Position numbers and translations under genes: made by a program. A DNA stretch of 64,000 nt from Deltaproteobacteria bacterium (lineage in GTDB: Bacteria > Myxococcota_A > Polyangia > Polyangiales > Houyiibacteriaceae), in contig JAEPMI010000015.1 in the NCBI GenBank assembly GCA_017644045.1, forward strand, positions 206,501 through 270,500, given 5' to 3'. The notes below the pieces were generated by a model. It saw nothing but the letters and a program-made list of their open reading frames with translations, was not told the origin of the DNA and made no database searches. This document shows positions 48,824-58,621 of this stretch, in pieces. The first letter of the stretch is position 1. Each line of letters begins with the position of its first letter.

Positions 48824-48824
<1 letters not shown>
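47400..48824 (+). CDS. accC: Biotin carboxylase subunit of an acyl-CoA carboxylase
   Basis: A 474-residue ATP-grasp biotin carboxylase. N-terminal [34 protein letters not shown]-loop [14 protein letters not shown] (about 163-176), [33 protein letters not shown] and the [16 protein letters not shown] catalytic segment are all diagnostic. It carboxylates biotin using ATP and bicarbonate in the cytoplasm. The GTG start opens an operon with carboxyltransferase and biotin carrier genes. The stop overlaps the next ATG (TGATG). The substrate may be propionyl-CoA, methylcrotonyl-CoA or acetyl-CoA; sequence alone does not decide. Confidence 0.93.
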
Positions 48825-50547
<1,723 letters not shown>

Positions 50548-50551
<4 letters not shown>

Positions 50552-51123
50552 GCGAGTCGCTGGTCGCACGAGCGGAGGCGAAGGACGGCCTCTTCCTGCT
50601 TCGGCCGCCCACGGTCGGGCTCTGGCGCGAGGCGCCCCGGAAGGGGAGCCTGGTCACGCCCGGCGCGCCGATCGGCGCCATCGAGGTGCTCGGTCAGCGC
50701 ATCCCCCTCTTCGCGCCGCACGACGCGGCGGGGATCGTCACCGAGGTGTTCGACGAGGGACGCGCCCGCAGCCCCGTCGACTACGCCACGGTGCTTCTCC
50801 GGCTCGACCCGGAGGGCGCGGGTGAAGCCGTGGCCGCCACGGCGGCGGCGGGCGACGCCGCGGAAGGCGGGTTGGTCTTCGCGTCGCCGATGAGCGGCCG
50901 CTTCTACGCCAAGCCCTCGCCCGACCAGCCGGCGTTCCTGAAGGTCGGCGACGTCGTCGAGACCGGGCAGGCCGTCTGTCTCCTCGAGGTCATGAAGACC
51001 TTCAACCGGGTCACCTACGGCGGGCCGGGGCTACCGGCGCGCGCGAAGGTCGCGGCCATCGTCCCCGCGGACGGCGACGACATCGACGAGGGCGCGCCCA
51101 TCCTCCGCCTCGAAGAGGCCTGA
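50548..51123 (+). CDS. Biotin carboxyl carrier protein
   Basis: A 191-residue biotinyl protein. The C-terminal 75 residues form a biotinyl/lipoyl domain: [46 protein letters not shown] with biotin-accepting Lys150 in EVMKTF (consensus A/E-M-K-M/T), and [21 protein letters not shown]. The N-terminal 95 residues contain a second beta-rich segment ([20 protein letters not shown]) that resembles an additional lipoyl-like fold without the lysine, which is unusual. It carries carboxybiotin between the two upstream subunits. ATG overlaps the carboxyltransferase stop (ATGA). Confidence 0.9.
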
Positions 51124-51131
51124 CGCGAGCT

Positions 51132-51143
51132 CGTTCCGGAACG
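51132..51143. other. Perfect 12-bp palindrome upstream of the PhoD-like gene
   Basis: CGTTCCGGAACG lies 9 bp after the biotin carrier stop. The right half recurs as CCGGAACGG at 51148-51156, an 11-bp offset direct repeat. This could be an operator for the PhoD-like gene or a weak terminator element. No promoter is confidently visible. Confidence 0.3.
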
Positions 51144-51231
51144 GTCCCGGAACGGCCTCGACACGGGGGCGACGACGAATCGCCTCACCGGTCGCCCACG
51201 CTTCCCTCATACTGAGCGAGCTGGGGGGCAC

Positions 51232-52806
51232 ATGGTCGGCAGACGGGATTGGATGACGACGACCGCGGGCGGCTTGCCGCTCCTGGCGGCGTCCTGTGCC
51301 GAGCCGCCGCTCGAGGACGACCAGGTCTTCCCGCTCGGGGTGGCGAGTGGGGACCCGTCGACCGATGGGGTGGTGCTCTGGACGGCGCTCGGCCTCCGCG
51401 ATCGCTCGCGCAAGGTCGGCTACGAGGTCTTCGCCGACCCGGAGCTGCGCGAGCGGCTCTTCACCGGTCGCATCGAGGCAGGGCCCGACTCCGACTGGAC
51501 CGCGCGCGTCGAGCTGGACGGACTCTCGCCCGGCACCAGCTACTGGTACCGCTTCGAGCACGGCGGCGCTCGCTCGCCGGTCGGTCGCACCCGCACGCTA
51601 CCCGAGGGTCGGGTCGAGGAGCTGCGCGTCGCCGTGGTGAGCTGCGCCAGCTACGCGCACGGCTTCTTCCACGTCTACCGGGAGGTCGCGGAGCGCGCCG
51701 ACATCGACGTCGTCCTCCACCTCGGCGACTACATCTACGAGTACGCGAGCGAGGAGTACGGAGCTCGCCGGGCCTACGACCCGCCCCACGAGTGCGTGAC
51801 GCTCTCGGACTATCGTCGGCGCTATCGCCAGTACCGGCGGGACGCGGACCTGCAGGCGTTGCACCAGCAGCACCCGGTCATCGCGCTCTGGGACGACCAC
51901 GAGATCGCGGACAACGGATGGCGCGAGGGCGCCCTCAATCACCAGCCGCACGAGGGTCCCTTCGCCGTGCGGCGGGCGGCGGCGACGCGGGCGTTCCACG
52001 AGTACCTGCCCCTGCGCTCGGAGTCGCCGGAGAAGGTCTGGCGCGACTTCCGCATCGGCGATCTGGTCGACCTGTGGGCGCTCGATACCCGGGGCTGGGG
52101 GCGCGACGCGCAGGTCTCGAGTCGCGAGGCCGATCTCCTGGACCCCGGTCGCCAGCTCCTCGGCGCGGATCAGGAGCAGTGGGTCCTCGAGGGGCTCACT
52201 CGGTCGAGCGCGCGCTGGAAGGTGCTCGCGCAGCAGATCCCATTCGCCGGCATCACCGTCGGCCCCGGCGGGCACTTCCCCTACAACTTCGATCAGTGGG
52301 ACGGCTACTCCGGCGCGCGACAGCGACTGCTCGAGGGAATCGCGGCCGTCGACGACGTGGTCCTGCTCGCCGGTGACATCCACTCGCACTGGGCGATGGA
52401 GGTCGCGGCCGACCCCTTCGACCCCGAGCGCTACGACCCGGCCACCGGCGAGGGCGCGGTCGCGGTGGAGCTCGTGACCAGCTCGGTCACCACGCCGACC
52501 TGGGCCAGCGCCGAGTTCGCCGTCCAGGTGGAGGCCGAGCTCGGCGCGTGGAACCCGCACGTGCGCCACCTCGACTTCCGCCAGCGCGGTTGGCTCGAGC
52601 TCACGTTCACCCCCGAGGAGGTCGTCGCCGACTTCCACGTGATCGATGGGACGGATTGGTACCAGGGGGTGTCGCGGTTGGATGCGTCGATGCTGGTACG
52701 TCGTGGAGCCTCACGCCTCGTGTCGACCACGGGCCCCGGCCCGTCGACCCGCGTGGCTCCGCCGCTCGCCCCGAACCCGCCCCCGCGGAACTTCCCCGGT
52801 CTGTGA
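51232..52806 (+). CDS. PhoD-like alkaline phosphatase/phosphodiesterase
   Basis: A 524-residue metallophosphatase of the PhoD family. A twin-arginine-type start (MVGRRDWMTTTAGGLPLLAASC) also offers a lipobox-like AASC, so it is exported via Tat and may be lipid-anchored. A fibronectin-like N-domain (FPLGVASGDPSTDGVVLWTA) is followed by the catalytic domain: VVSCASYAHGFFHVYRE, VVLHLGDYIYEYASEEYGAR, VIALWDDHEIADNGWREGA and VVLLAGDIHSHWAMEV. It would release phosphate from phosphomono- or diesters outside the cytoplasm. Start ATG with a GGGGGG run 4 bases upstream. A Pro-rich tail ends the protein. Confidence 0.9.
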   Translation: MVGRRDWMTTTAGGLPLLAASCAEPPLEDDQVFPLGVASGDPSTDGVVLWTALGLRDRSRKVGYEVFADPELRERLFTGRIEAGPDSDWTARVELDGLSPGTSYWYRFEHGGARSPVGRTRTLPEGRVEELRVAVVSCASYAHGFFHVYREVAERADIDVVLHLGDYIYEYASEEYGARRAYDPPHECVTLSDYRRRYRQYRRDADLQALHQQHPVIALWDDHEIADNGWREGALNHQPHEGPFAVRRAAATRAFHEYLPLRSESPEKVWRDFRIGDLVDLWALDTRGWGRDAQVSSREADLLDPGRQLLGADQEQWVLEGLTRSSARWKVLAQQIPFAGITVGPGGHFPYNFDQWDGYSGARQRLLEGIAAVDDVVLLAGDIHSHWAMEVAADPFDPERYDPATGEGAVAVELVTSSVTTPTWASAEFAVQVEAELGAWNPHVRHLDFRQRGWLELTFTPEEVVADFHVIDGTDWYQGVSRLDASMLVRRGASRLVSTTGPGPSTRVAPPLAPNPPPRNFPGL

Positions 52807-52893
52807 TCGCGCGGGGCGAGGAGCCGTCGTGCGTCGGGACCGTCAGACGGCTCCTTGGTTGATGCGGCTCGGTTCAGCCTTTAGCGTGCGCCC

Positions 52894-54486
52894 GTGACTC
52901 GTCTCGCCCTCGCTGCCCTGCTCTCCCTCGGTTGCGGTCCGACCCCGGTCGCGGACGAAGACCTGGGGGTGGTCGAAGGGCCGGACGCCGGGGACGGCGG
53001 CGGAGACGTCGGCGAGACGGACGCGGGGCCGGACGACGGGGGCGCTCCCCGCCGGATGGTGGACTTCGTCGCGGCGCTGGCCGATCCGCTCGCGCCCGCC
53101 CGGCGTCTGCCGGGTTCGGTCTTCCTGCGCAGCTCCCGGACCCCCGAAGCGGCGGCGGGGAACACCAACTCGGACCTCGATCACTTCGTCGACGAGACGG
53201 AGGAGCGCTTCGTGCTCGCCGACGAGGAAGGGCCGGGGGTGATCACTCGGCTCTGGTTCACGTTCGGGGGCACCGGGGACGACTCGGTCGCCGATCGGGT
53301 GCGTGCCTTCATCGTGATCGACGGTGAGCTCCTCGCGCTCGAGGGCGAGAGCGACGACGAACCGGGGATTCTCCTGGGAGACCTGACCTCCGGCGAGCTC
53401 GAGGGCTTTCCCGCGCCGTGGGTGCTCGGCCGCGACGACGCCAGTGGTGGTCTCCTCGTCCAGCTTCCGATCCACTACCGTGAATCGTTCCGTCTGATGT
53501 TGGACCGCGAGTCGACCGAAGAGGCGTGGGTCTACTACCAGGTCGACGGCCGGACGATGCCCGACGACGTCACGGTGCCCGCCTTCGACCCCACGGCGCT
53601 CGAGGTCGCGGTCGCCGCGGCCAACGCTCGCTGGTCGGATCCGGACGGGGCACCTGGCGAGCTCCAGGTCGCCGAGCCGGAGATGCTCGCCGCGGGTGAG
53701 AGCCGGACCCTCGAGCTCACCGGGGCCGGCGCGATCACCGACCTCCGAATCGACGCTCCGCGGGGCACCCGCAACTCGATGAACCTTCGGATCGCGGTCG
53801 ATGGATCGACGGCGATCGATGCCCCGCTGGCGTGGGCGACCGGAGCCTCGGACCCGGCAGAGGCGTTCGAGTCGCTGTTGATCGGTGCCGCCGACGACCA
53901 CGTCCGTTTCTCCTATCCGGTGCCGTTCGACGAGTCCGTCACCATCGAGGTGGTGGCCCACGTGTCGGCCCAGGTGGGGATCCAGGCTCGGGTGCTGGCG
54001 ATGGAGGAGTCGCCGGACGAGAGCCTGGGCCATCTCTTCACGTCGTGCGGCGAAGCCCGGGTCGACATCGACGAGTCGATCTGCTCGCAGAACCCCGACG
54101 TCCAGTACGACAACGTGGTCGTCGCCGAGCTGAGCGGCCCGGGCCAGTACGCCGGCCAGTCGTTCTACGTGGACACGCCGGGCTCGTGGTGGTGGATGCT
54201 CGAGGCGGACCACGAGGTCTACGTCGACGGCGAATACCCGATGCTCGGCACCGGCACCGAGGACTACTTCGGGGGTGCGTTCTACTTCTCGAACGGCCCC
54301 TTCGCCTCACCCTTCGTCGGAGCGCCGGGCTGGGTTCGCGAGGGTCGAGCGATGACCATCCACATGTTCCGCCATCACCTGATCGACACCATCCCGTTCG
54401 AAGAGGAGCTCCGCTTCGAATACGAGAGCTACATCGATCAGACCGTCTGGAGCGGCTGTGCCTTCGCCTACCGATTCGAGCCCTGA
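52894..54486 (+). CDS. GH172 / DUF2961 glycoside hydrolase-like lipoprotein
   Basis: A 530-residue lipoprotein beginning at GTG: MTRLALAALLSLGCGPTP carries lipobox SLGC, then an Asp/Gly linker. The body matches DUF2961 (glycoside hydrolase family 172): NTNSDLDHFVDETEERFVLA, GPGVITRLWFTFGG, LRIAVDGSTAIDAPLAWATG and the family hallmark GTGTEDYFGGAFYFSN. GH172 enzymes cleave or rearrange fructose- or arabinose-containing glycans. Active-site acids are plausibly within the conserved Glu/Asp but I cannot assign them. It opens an operon with a di-CXXCH protein (1 bp later) and a PQQ-dehydrogenase-like protein. Confidence 0.85.
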   Translation: MTRLALAALLSLGCGPTPVADEDLGVVEGPDAGDGGGDVGETDAGPDDGGAPRRMVDFVAALADPLAPARRLPGSVFLRSSRTPEAAAGNTNSDLDHFVDETEERFVLADEEGPGVITRLWFTFGGTGDDSVADRVRAFIVIDGELLALEGESDDEPGILLGDLTSGELEGFPAPWVLGRDDASGGLLVQLPIHYRESFRLMLDRESTEEAWVYYQVDGRTMPDDVTVPAFDPTALEVAVAAANARWSDPDGAPGELQVAEPEMLAAGESRTLELTGAGAITDLRIDAPRGTRNSMNLRIAVDGSTAIDAPLAWATGASDPAEAFESLLIGAADDHVRFSYPVPFDESVTIEVVAHVSAQVGIQARVLAMEESPDESLGHLFTSCGEARVDIDESICSQNPDVQYDNVVVAELSGPGQYAGQSFYVDTPGSWWWMLEADHEVYVDGEYPMLGTGTEDYFGGAFYFSNGPFASPFVGAPGWVREGRAMTIHMFRHHLIDTIPFEEELRFEYESYIDQTVWSGCAFAYRFEP

Positions 54487-54487
54487 G

Positions 54488-55441
54488 ATGCGACCGAAGC
54501 TCGTGCAGTGGTCGGGCTCCCTCCTGCTGGCCCTCGTCATCGGCGGGTGCGGGGACCCCGCGCCGACGGGGTGGATCGTCGACCGCGTGGGTGACCCGCC
54601 CGAGCTCCTGTCCGACTGGGGGATCTACCCGGCCATGGACCCGGCCGAGCCCTCCTCGCTGGCGTTCGCCTACGAGCCTCGGAACCCGCTCTGGAGCAAT
54701 GGCACCCGCAAGCACCGCGCGTTCGTGCTCCCGGAGGACGCGACGTTGGCGGGGTCCGAGGACGACTGGGCGTTTCCGCCAGGGACGCTGCTCTTCAAGA
54801 CCTTCTCGGACGACGACGGACCGATCGAGACCCGGGTCGTGGAGATCCTCGCCGAGGGGTGGAGCTACCGGGTCTTCCGATGGAACGAGGATCGGTCGGA
54901 AGCCACGATGGTCGGCATCGACTCGCCGACGGAGGTGGCGATCACGGTCGATGGCGCGGCCGCGACCCATGCCGTCCCCAGCCGTCGCCAATGCGTCACC
55001 TGCCACGAATCGGCGCCCTCGGTGTCGCTCGGCTTCGGGCCCTACCAGCGCTCCGACGACCTCGTGGGAGCGCTCGCCTCCGCCGGCGTCCTGGGGGCGG
55101 CGCCCACGCGCGTGGCCGAGGTGAGCACCGGCGACGCCGCGAGCGACACCGTCGTCCGCTACCTCCAGGGCAACTGCGTCCACTGCCACAATGGCATCGC
55201 TGGACCCGCCAACTCGTTCGACCTCCGACCCGAGGTCGCGTTGGCCAACACGGTGGGGACACCGACGGGCTCGTCGGCGGCCGAGGCGGGCATTCGGATC
55301 GTGCCGGGCGACCCGGACGAGAGCGTGCTCTTCCGCTCGTTCTCCGGCATCAACGAGCTGCCGATGCCGCCCGTCGGTGTTCAGGCGCGCGACGCGGCCA
55401 TGGTCGAGACGATGCGAGAATGGATCGAAGGACTGGAATGA
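54488..55441 (+). CDS. Lipoprotein with two CXXCH heme-type motifs
   Basis: A 317-residue lipoprotein. MRPKLVQWSGSLLLALVIGGCGD carries lipobox IGGC. Two CxxCH heme-c motifs occur: CVTCHES (about 168) and CVHCHNG (about 230), the latter followed by a Met-bearing C-terminal segment (NELPMPPVGVQARD) that could supply an axial ligand. The N-terminal half has NPLWSNGTRKHRAF and GTLLFKTFSDDDG, a pattern found in cytochrome-like subunits of surface oxidase clusters. I infer an exported c-type cytochrome acting as electron carrier for the PQQ-dehydrogenase-like product of the next gene, whose start overlaps this stop. Confidence 0.85.
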   Translation: MRPKLVQWSGSLLLALVIGGCGDPAPTGWIVDRVGDPPELLSDWGIYPAMDPAEPSSLAFAYEPRNPLWSNGTRKHRAFVLPEDATLAGSEDDWAFPPGTLLFKTFSDDDGPIETRVVEILAEGWSYRVFRWNEDRSEATMVGIDSPTEVAITVDGAAATHAVPSRRQCVTCHESAPSVSLGFGPYQRSDDLVGALASAGVLGAAPTRVAEVSTGDAASDTVVRYLQGNCVHCHNGIAGPANSFDLRPEVALANTVGTPTGSSAAEAGIRIVPGDPDESVLFRSFSGINELPMPPVGVQARDAAMVETMREWIEGLE

Positions 55442-56697
55442 CGAAGCGTGCAGCGACAATCGCCCTGCTCCTGATCGCCGGATGCGGCGACGACGACACC
55501 GGCACTCCCGACGCGGCCCCGACCGACGGTGAGGTGCAACCCGACGCGCCCGGCCGTGAGGTGGTCGGCGTGGCCTTCGAGCCCATCGCCGTCGACGGAG
55601 ACTTCTTCACCGACGTGGCGCCCGTGCCGGGCACGACCGACGAGCTCTTCGTCGCGACTCACCCGGGGACGGTCCTCCATCTCCGCGTCGCCGGCGCGGA
55701 GGCCACCGTCCTCGGCGAGCTCACCGTTCCGGAGGTCGCGGTGATGGTGGATTGCGGATTGCTGGCGCTCACGCCGGACCCGGACTGGGAGACGAACGGC
55801 TTCCTCTACGCGGGCCATTGCATCGCGACGGACTTCGCGACGCGGGTCACCCGGGTCACCTTCGACGGGAGCGACTACGACGTCGCCGACTCGGCAGTGA
55901 CGATCCTCGAGGTCCGCGAGACCCGTGGGCCGTTCCCCTTCAACCACAACGTCAGCAACCTCCTCTTCGACGACGCGGGCGTCATGACCGTGGGTATCGG
56001 CGACAAGTCCGCCGTCGCGCAGGCGCCGGGTGACCCGACGAGCCTCGCCGGTTCGATCCTGCGGATCGTCCCGAGTCGCGAGCCGGGCGTCGGCGGGTAC
56101 GAGCCGGCGGAAGGCAACCCCTTCACCGATCCGTCGGAAGGGGCGCCGGAGGTCTGGGCCTATGGCGTGCGCTACCCCTGGCGTATCGTCCCGCATCACG
56201 ACGGCTTCATCTTCGGTGACGTGGGGGAGGGCGCGTTCGAAGAGGTGGACGTGGCACCGAGCGGTGGCCTCGACTTCGGCTGGCCGGAGTGCTCCGGTCC
56301 GTGCGATCCACCGGACGATTCGGTCGCTCCGGTGATCTGGTACCCCCACGACGACGACCACCCCTACGTCGACGAGGACCCGGAGACCGCCGTCGGACCC
56401 AACCGGGCGGTCTGGGTCGCCCCGCCGCGCCCGGCGACGGCCGACGATCCCTTCGATGGCTACCTGGACGACCGGATCCTCTTCGGCGACGTGTGCACCG
56501 GCTGGTTTCGCGGCGCTCGCTTCTCCGCGACCGGCGAGGTCACCGACGACGAGCTGCTCGCCCACGTGAACTTCGTGACGGACGTCGCGTGGACCCCCGA
56601 CGGGACGGGCTACGTGACGACCTTCGGCTCCTGCAACAGCACCGAGATGCTCGAGCCCGCCCGCTTGCTGCGCGTGGTTCCGCGCTACGCGGACTGA
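55438..56697 (+). CDS. PQQ-dependent sugar dehydrogenase-like lipoprotein
   Basis: A 419-residue lipoprotein. MTKRAATIALLLIAGCGDDD carries lipobox IAGC. The body is a six-bladed beta-propeller of the soluble glucose/aldose dehydrogenase (Gdh/YliI) type: GLLALTPDPDWETNGFLYAG, PFPFNHNVSNLLFDDAGVMT (carrying the NHN position for the active-site His), VWAYGVRYPWRIVPHHDGF, FEEVDVAPSGGLDFGWPECS and VNFVTDVAWTPDGTGYVTTF. Such enzymes oxidise sugars or aldehydes with PQQ and calcium outside the cytoplasm. Start ATG overlaps the upstream stop (ATGA). Together with the cytochrome and GH172 proteins it may form a sugar-oxidising pathway. Confidence 0.85.
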   Translation: MTKRAATIALLLIAGCGDDDTGTPDAAPTDGEVQPDAPGREVVGVAFEPIAVDGDFFTDVAPVPGTTDELFVATHPGTVLHLRVAGAEATVLGELTVPEVAVMVDCGLLALTPDPDWETNGFLYAGHCIATDFATRVTRVTFDGSDYDVADSAVTILEVRETRGPFPFNHNVSNLLFDDAGVMTVGIGDKSAVAQAPGDPTSLAGSILRIVPSREPGVGGYEPAEGNPFTDPSEGAPEVWAYGVRYPWRIVPHHDGFIFGDVGEGAFEEVDVAPSGGLDFGWPECSGPCDPPDDSVAPVIWYPHDDDHPYVDEDPETAVGPNRAVWVAPPRPATADDPFDGYLDDRILFGDVCTGWFRGARFSATGEVTDDELLAHVNFVTDVAWTPDGTGYVTTFGSCNSTEMLEPARLLRVVPRYAD

Positions 56698-56761
56698 GCC
56701 GCTGCGGGTGGGCGTGGGTCCGCCACGCTGTCCCTCGTTCCGGCAGGTTTGTTACGATGTG

Positions 56762-56790
56762 TTGCAGTGATGCGTTGTCCGGTGTAATGA
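56762..56790 (+). promoter_or_regulatory. Sigma-70-type promoter giving a leaderless PaaX-like message
   Basis: TTGCAG (56762-56767), exactly 17 bases, then TAATGA (56785-56790). The likely transcript start falls at or near 56797, where an in-frame GTG begins. No Shine-Dalgarno site is present, consistent with a leaderless message. This is one of the better promoter matches in the window. Confidence 0.55.
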
Positions 56791-56796
56791 GTGGGA

Positions 56797-57636
56797 GTGG
56801 CAGACATCAGCGCCAAGAGCCTGATCGTGGACCTGCTCTCGGCCAGCCCGGAGCAGCGCATCCCCGTGGGAGGACTGGTCCGGGTGGCCGAGGTCTTCGG
56901 CATCGCGGAGAGCAGCCTCCGCGTCGCGCTCTCCCGGCTGTGCGCCGCGGGTACCGTGATCCCGGTGTGTCGCGGCGAGTACTCGCTGTCCGGCGCCGCG
57001 GCGCCTCTGCAGCGTCGGGTCTCCTCCTGGCGGTCCGCGACCGACGACCGGGTGCCCTGGGATGGGGGCTGGGTCTGCGTCCACGGCCCGATCAAGGGAC
57101 GCAGCAAGGCGGCCCTCGCCGAGCGTCGAGCGCTGCGGCTCCTCGGCTTCGCAGAGGTCGATTCCAGCCTCCGCGTTCGACCGGACAACCTCCGGGGTGG
57201 CGTGGCGGCCCTCCGGGAGCGCCTGCAGGGACTCGGGCTCGGCGAGGCCCACCTCGTCGGCCGGTTGGATGCGCTCACCGACGCCGACGTGACTCGCTTG
57301 GCCGGTCATTGGGACCCACGGAGCATCGGCGCCGGCCACGACGCGATGCGCGAGCACCTCACCAGTAGCGCGGCAGGCCTTTTGGAGCTCCCGCTCGACG
57401 AGGCGCTCCGCGAGAGCTTCCACCTCGGCGGTGAGGCGATCCGGCAGATCGTGCTCGACCCGCTCCTCCCGGAGGAGCTCGGTGACCCGGCGCCGCTGCG
57501 GGCGCTCGTTCGGGCGATGGACGATTACGACCGCCTGGGCCGTGGTCTCTGGGAGGCGTTCTTCGGCGACGCCGCCACGCGCGCACCGGCGCGGGACGGC
57601 GGTCTGCCCGCCGAGTCGATCGGTGGGCTGGCGTGA
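56797..57636 (+). CDS. PaaX-family transcriptional regulator
   Basis: A 279-residue regulator. An N-terminal winged-helix region (SAKSLIVDLLSASPEQRIPV, LVRVAEVFGIAESSLRVALS, RLCAAGTVIPVCRGEYSLSG) matches PaaX, followed by the PaaX central and C-terminal parts (WVCVHGPIKGRSKAALAERR, GEAIRQIVLDPLLPEELGDP). PaaX proteins bind CoA-type ligands and repress catabolic operons. No phenylacetate genes are nearby; instead the gene overlaps a desaturase (GTGA), so it may regulate lipid metabolism in response to an acyl-CoA. The start could also be the GTG two codons earlier; I prefer this one because the promoter predicts a transcript starting here. Confidence 0.85.
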   Translation: MADISAKSLIVDLLSASPEQRIPVGGLVRVAEVFGIAESSLRVALSRLCAAGTVIPVCRGEYSLSGAAAPLQRRVSSWRSATDDRVPWDGGWVCVHGPIKGRSKAALAERRALRLLGFAEVDSSLRVRPDNLRGGVAALRERLQGLGLGEAHLVGRLDALTDADVTRLAGHWDPRSIGAGHDAMREHLTSSAAGLLELPLDEALRESFHLGGEAIRQIVLDPLLPEELGDPAPLRALVRAMDDYDRLGRGLWEAFFGDAATRAPARDGGLPAESIGGLA

Positions 57637-58586
57637 CCCGCGCTCGAGACCACCTCAGTCGTGAGGAGATCGCGCGCTTCACCCGGGCGAGCGACGCCAT
57701 GGGCTGGCTGGCCGTGCTGGGCGACTGGGCCATCGCGGCCGGGTCGTTCGCGCTCGTGGCCTGGCGCCCGACGGTGTGGTCCGTGGCCATCGCGCTCGTG
57801 CTCCTCGGCGGTCGCCAGCTCGGGCTCGCCGTGCTGATGCACGAGGCCTCGCACGGCTCGCTCTTTCGGACGCGGGCGCTGAACCGTTGGGTGGGTCGGT
57901 GGCTCTGCGGCGCGGCGATCGGGATCGACATCGAGCGCTACCGCAGCCATCACCTGGCGCACCACTCGTTCACCGGCACCGATCGGGACCCGGACATGTG
58001 CCTGGTGCGACCGTTCCCGACGACCCGCTCGGGGCTGGCGCGGAAGCTCCTCCGCGACCTCGTCGGGCTCACGGGGCTCAAGCGGATCGTCGGTCTGCTC
58101 GCGATGGACTTCGGCTTCATCACGTACACGGCGAGCGGGGACGCCGAGCGCATCTCCGAACCGCCGCCGTGGCCGGAGCGATTGCGTGTCGGCGTGCGTC
58201 GGTTGGCGCCGGGGCTGCTGGTGAACGGGGCGCTCTTCGCGGTCCTGACCGCGCTCGGTCAGCCGATGCTCTACCTGCTCTGGGTCGCTGCGTGGCTGAC
58301 CACCTTCAGCGCCTTCCTGCGCATCCGCGCCATCGCGGAGCACGCCTGCACGGAGCAGGGCGCCGATCCGCTCCGCAACACCCGCACGGTGCGCGCCGGA
58401 CCGCTCGCGCGTCTCTTCGTCGCGCCGCACGGCGTGTGCTTCCACCTCGAGCACCACCTGCTGATGACGGTCCCCTACTTCCGGCTCGGCGCCCTTCATC
58501 GGGTGCTCGTCGAACGGGGGGTGCTCGACGAGAGCCCCGTGGCCGATGGCTACCTCGCGGTGCTGCGCCGCGCGACCGCCGGCTGA
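57633..58586 (+). CDS. Membrane fatty-acid desaturase
   Basis: A 317-residue membrane desaturase with the three histidine boxes of the di-iron family: HEASHG (about 70), HHLAHHS (about 106, HxxHH) and HLEHH (about 271). Hydrophobic helices lie between them (AIAAGSFALVAWRPTVWSVA, LLVNGALFAVLTALGQPM). It inserts a double bond or hydroxylates an acyl chain using O2 and an electron donor; no dedicated reductase is nearby. The GTG overlaps the stop of the PaaX-like regulator, so expression is linked. Family length is typical. Confidence 0.9.
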   Translation: MTRARDHLSREEIARFTRASDAMGWLAVLGDWAIAAGSFALVAWRPTVWSVAIALVLLGGRQLGLAVLMHEASHGSLFRTRALNRWVGRWLCGAAIGIDIERYRSHHLAHHSFTGTDRDPDMCLVRPFPTTRSGLARKLLRDLVGLTGLKRIVGLLAMDFGFITYTASGDAERISEPPPWPERLRVGVRRLAPGLLVNGALFAVLTALGQPMLYLLWVAAWLTTFSAFLRIRAIAEHACTEQGADPLRNTRTVRAGPLARLFVAPHGVCFHLEHHLLMTVPYFRLGALHRVLVERGVLDESPVADGYLAVLRRATAG

Positions 58587-58621
58587 GCGACATGTCTCCG
58601 CCCATGTGCGAAGGTGTCGCC

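Noticed and set aside
52843-54213. Minus-strand open frame opposite the GH172-like gene
   Set aside because: No motif, His/Arg-rich composition, and the opposite strand carries the GTGTEDYFGG family hallmark and lipobox.
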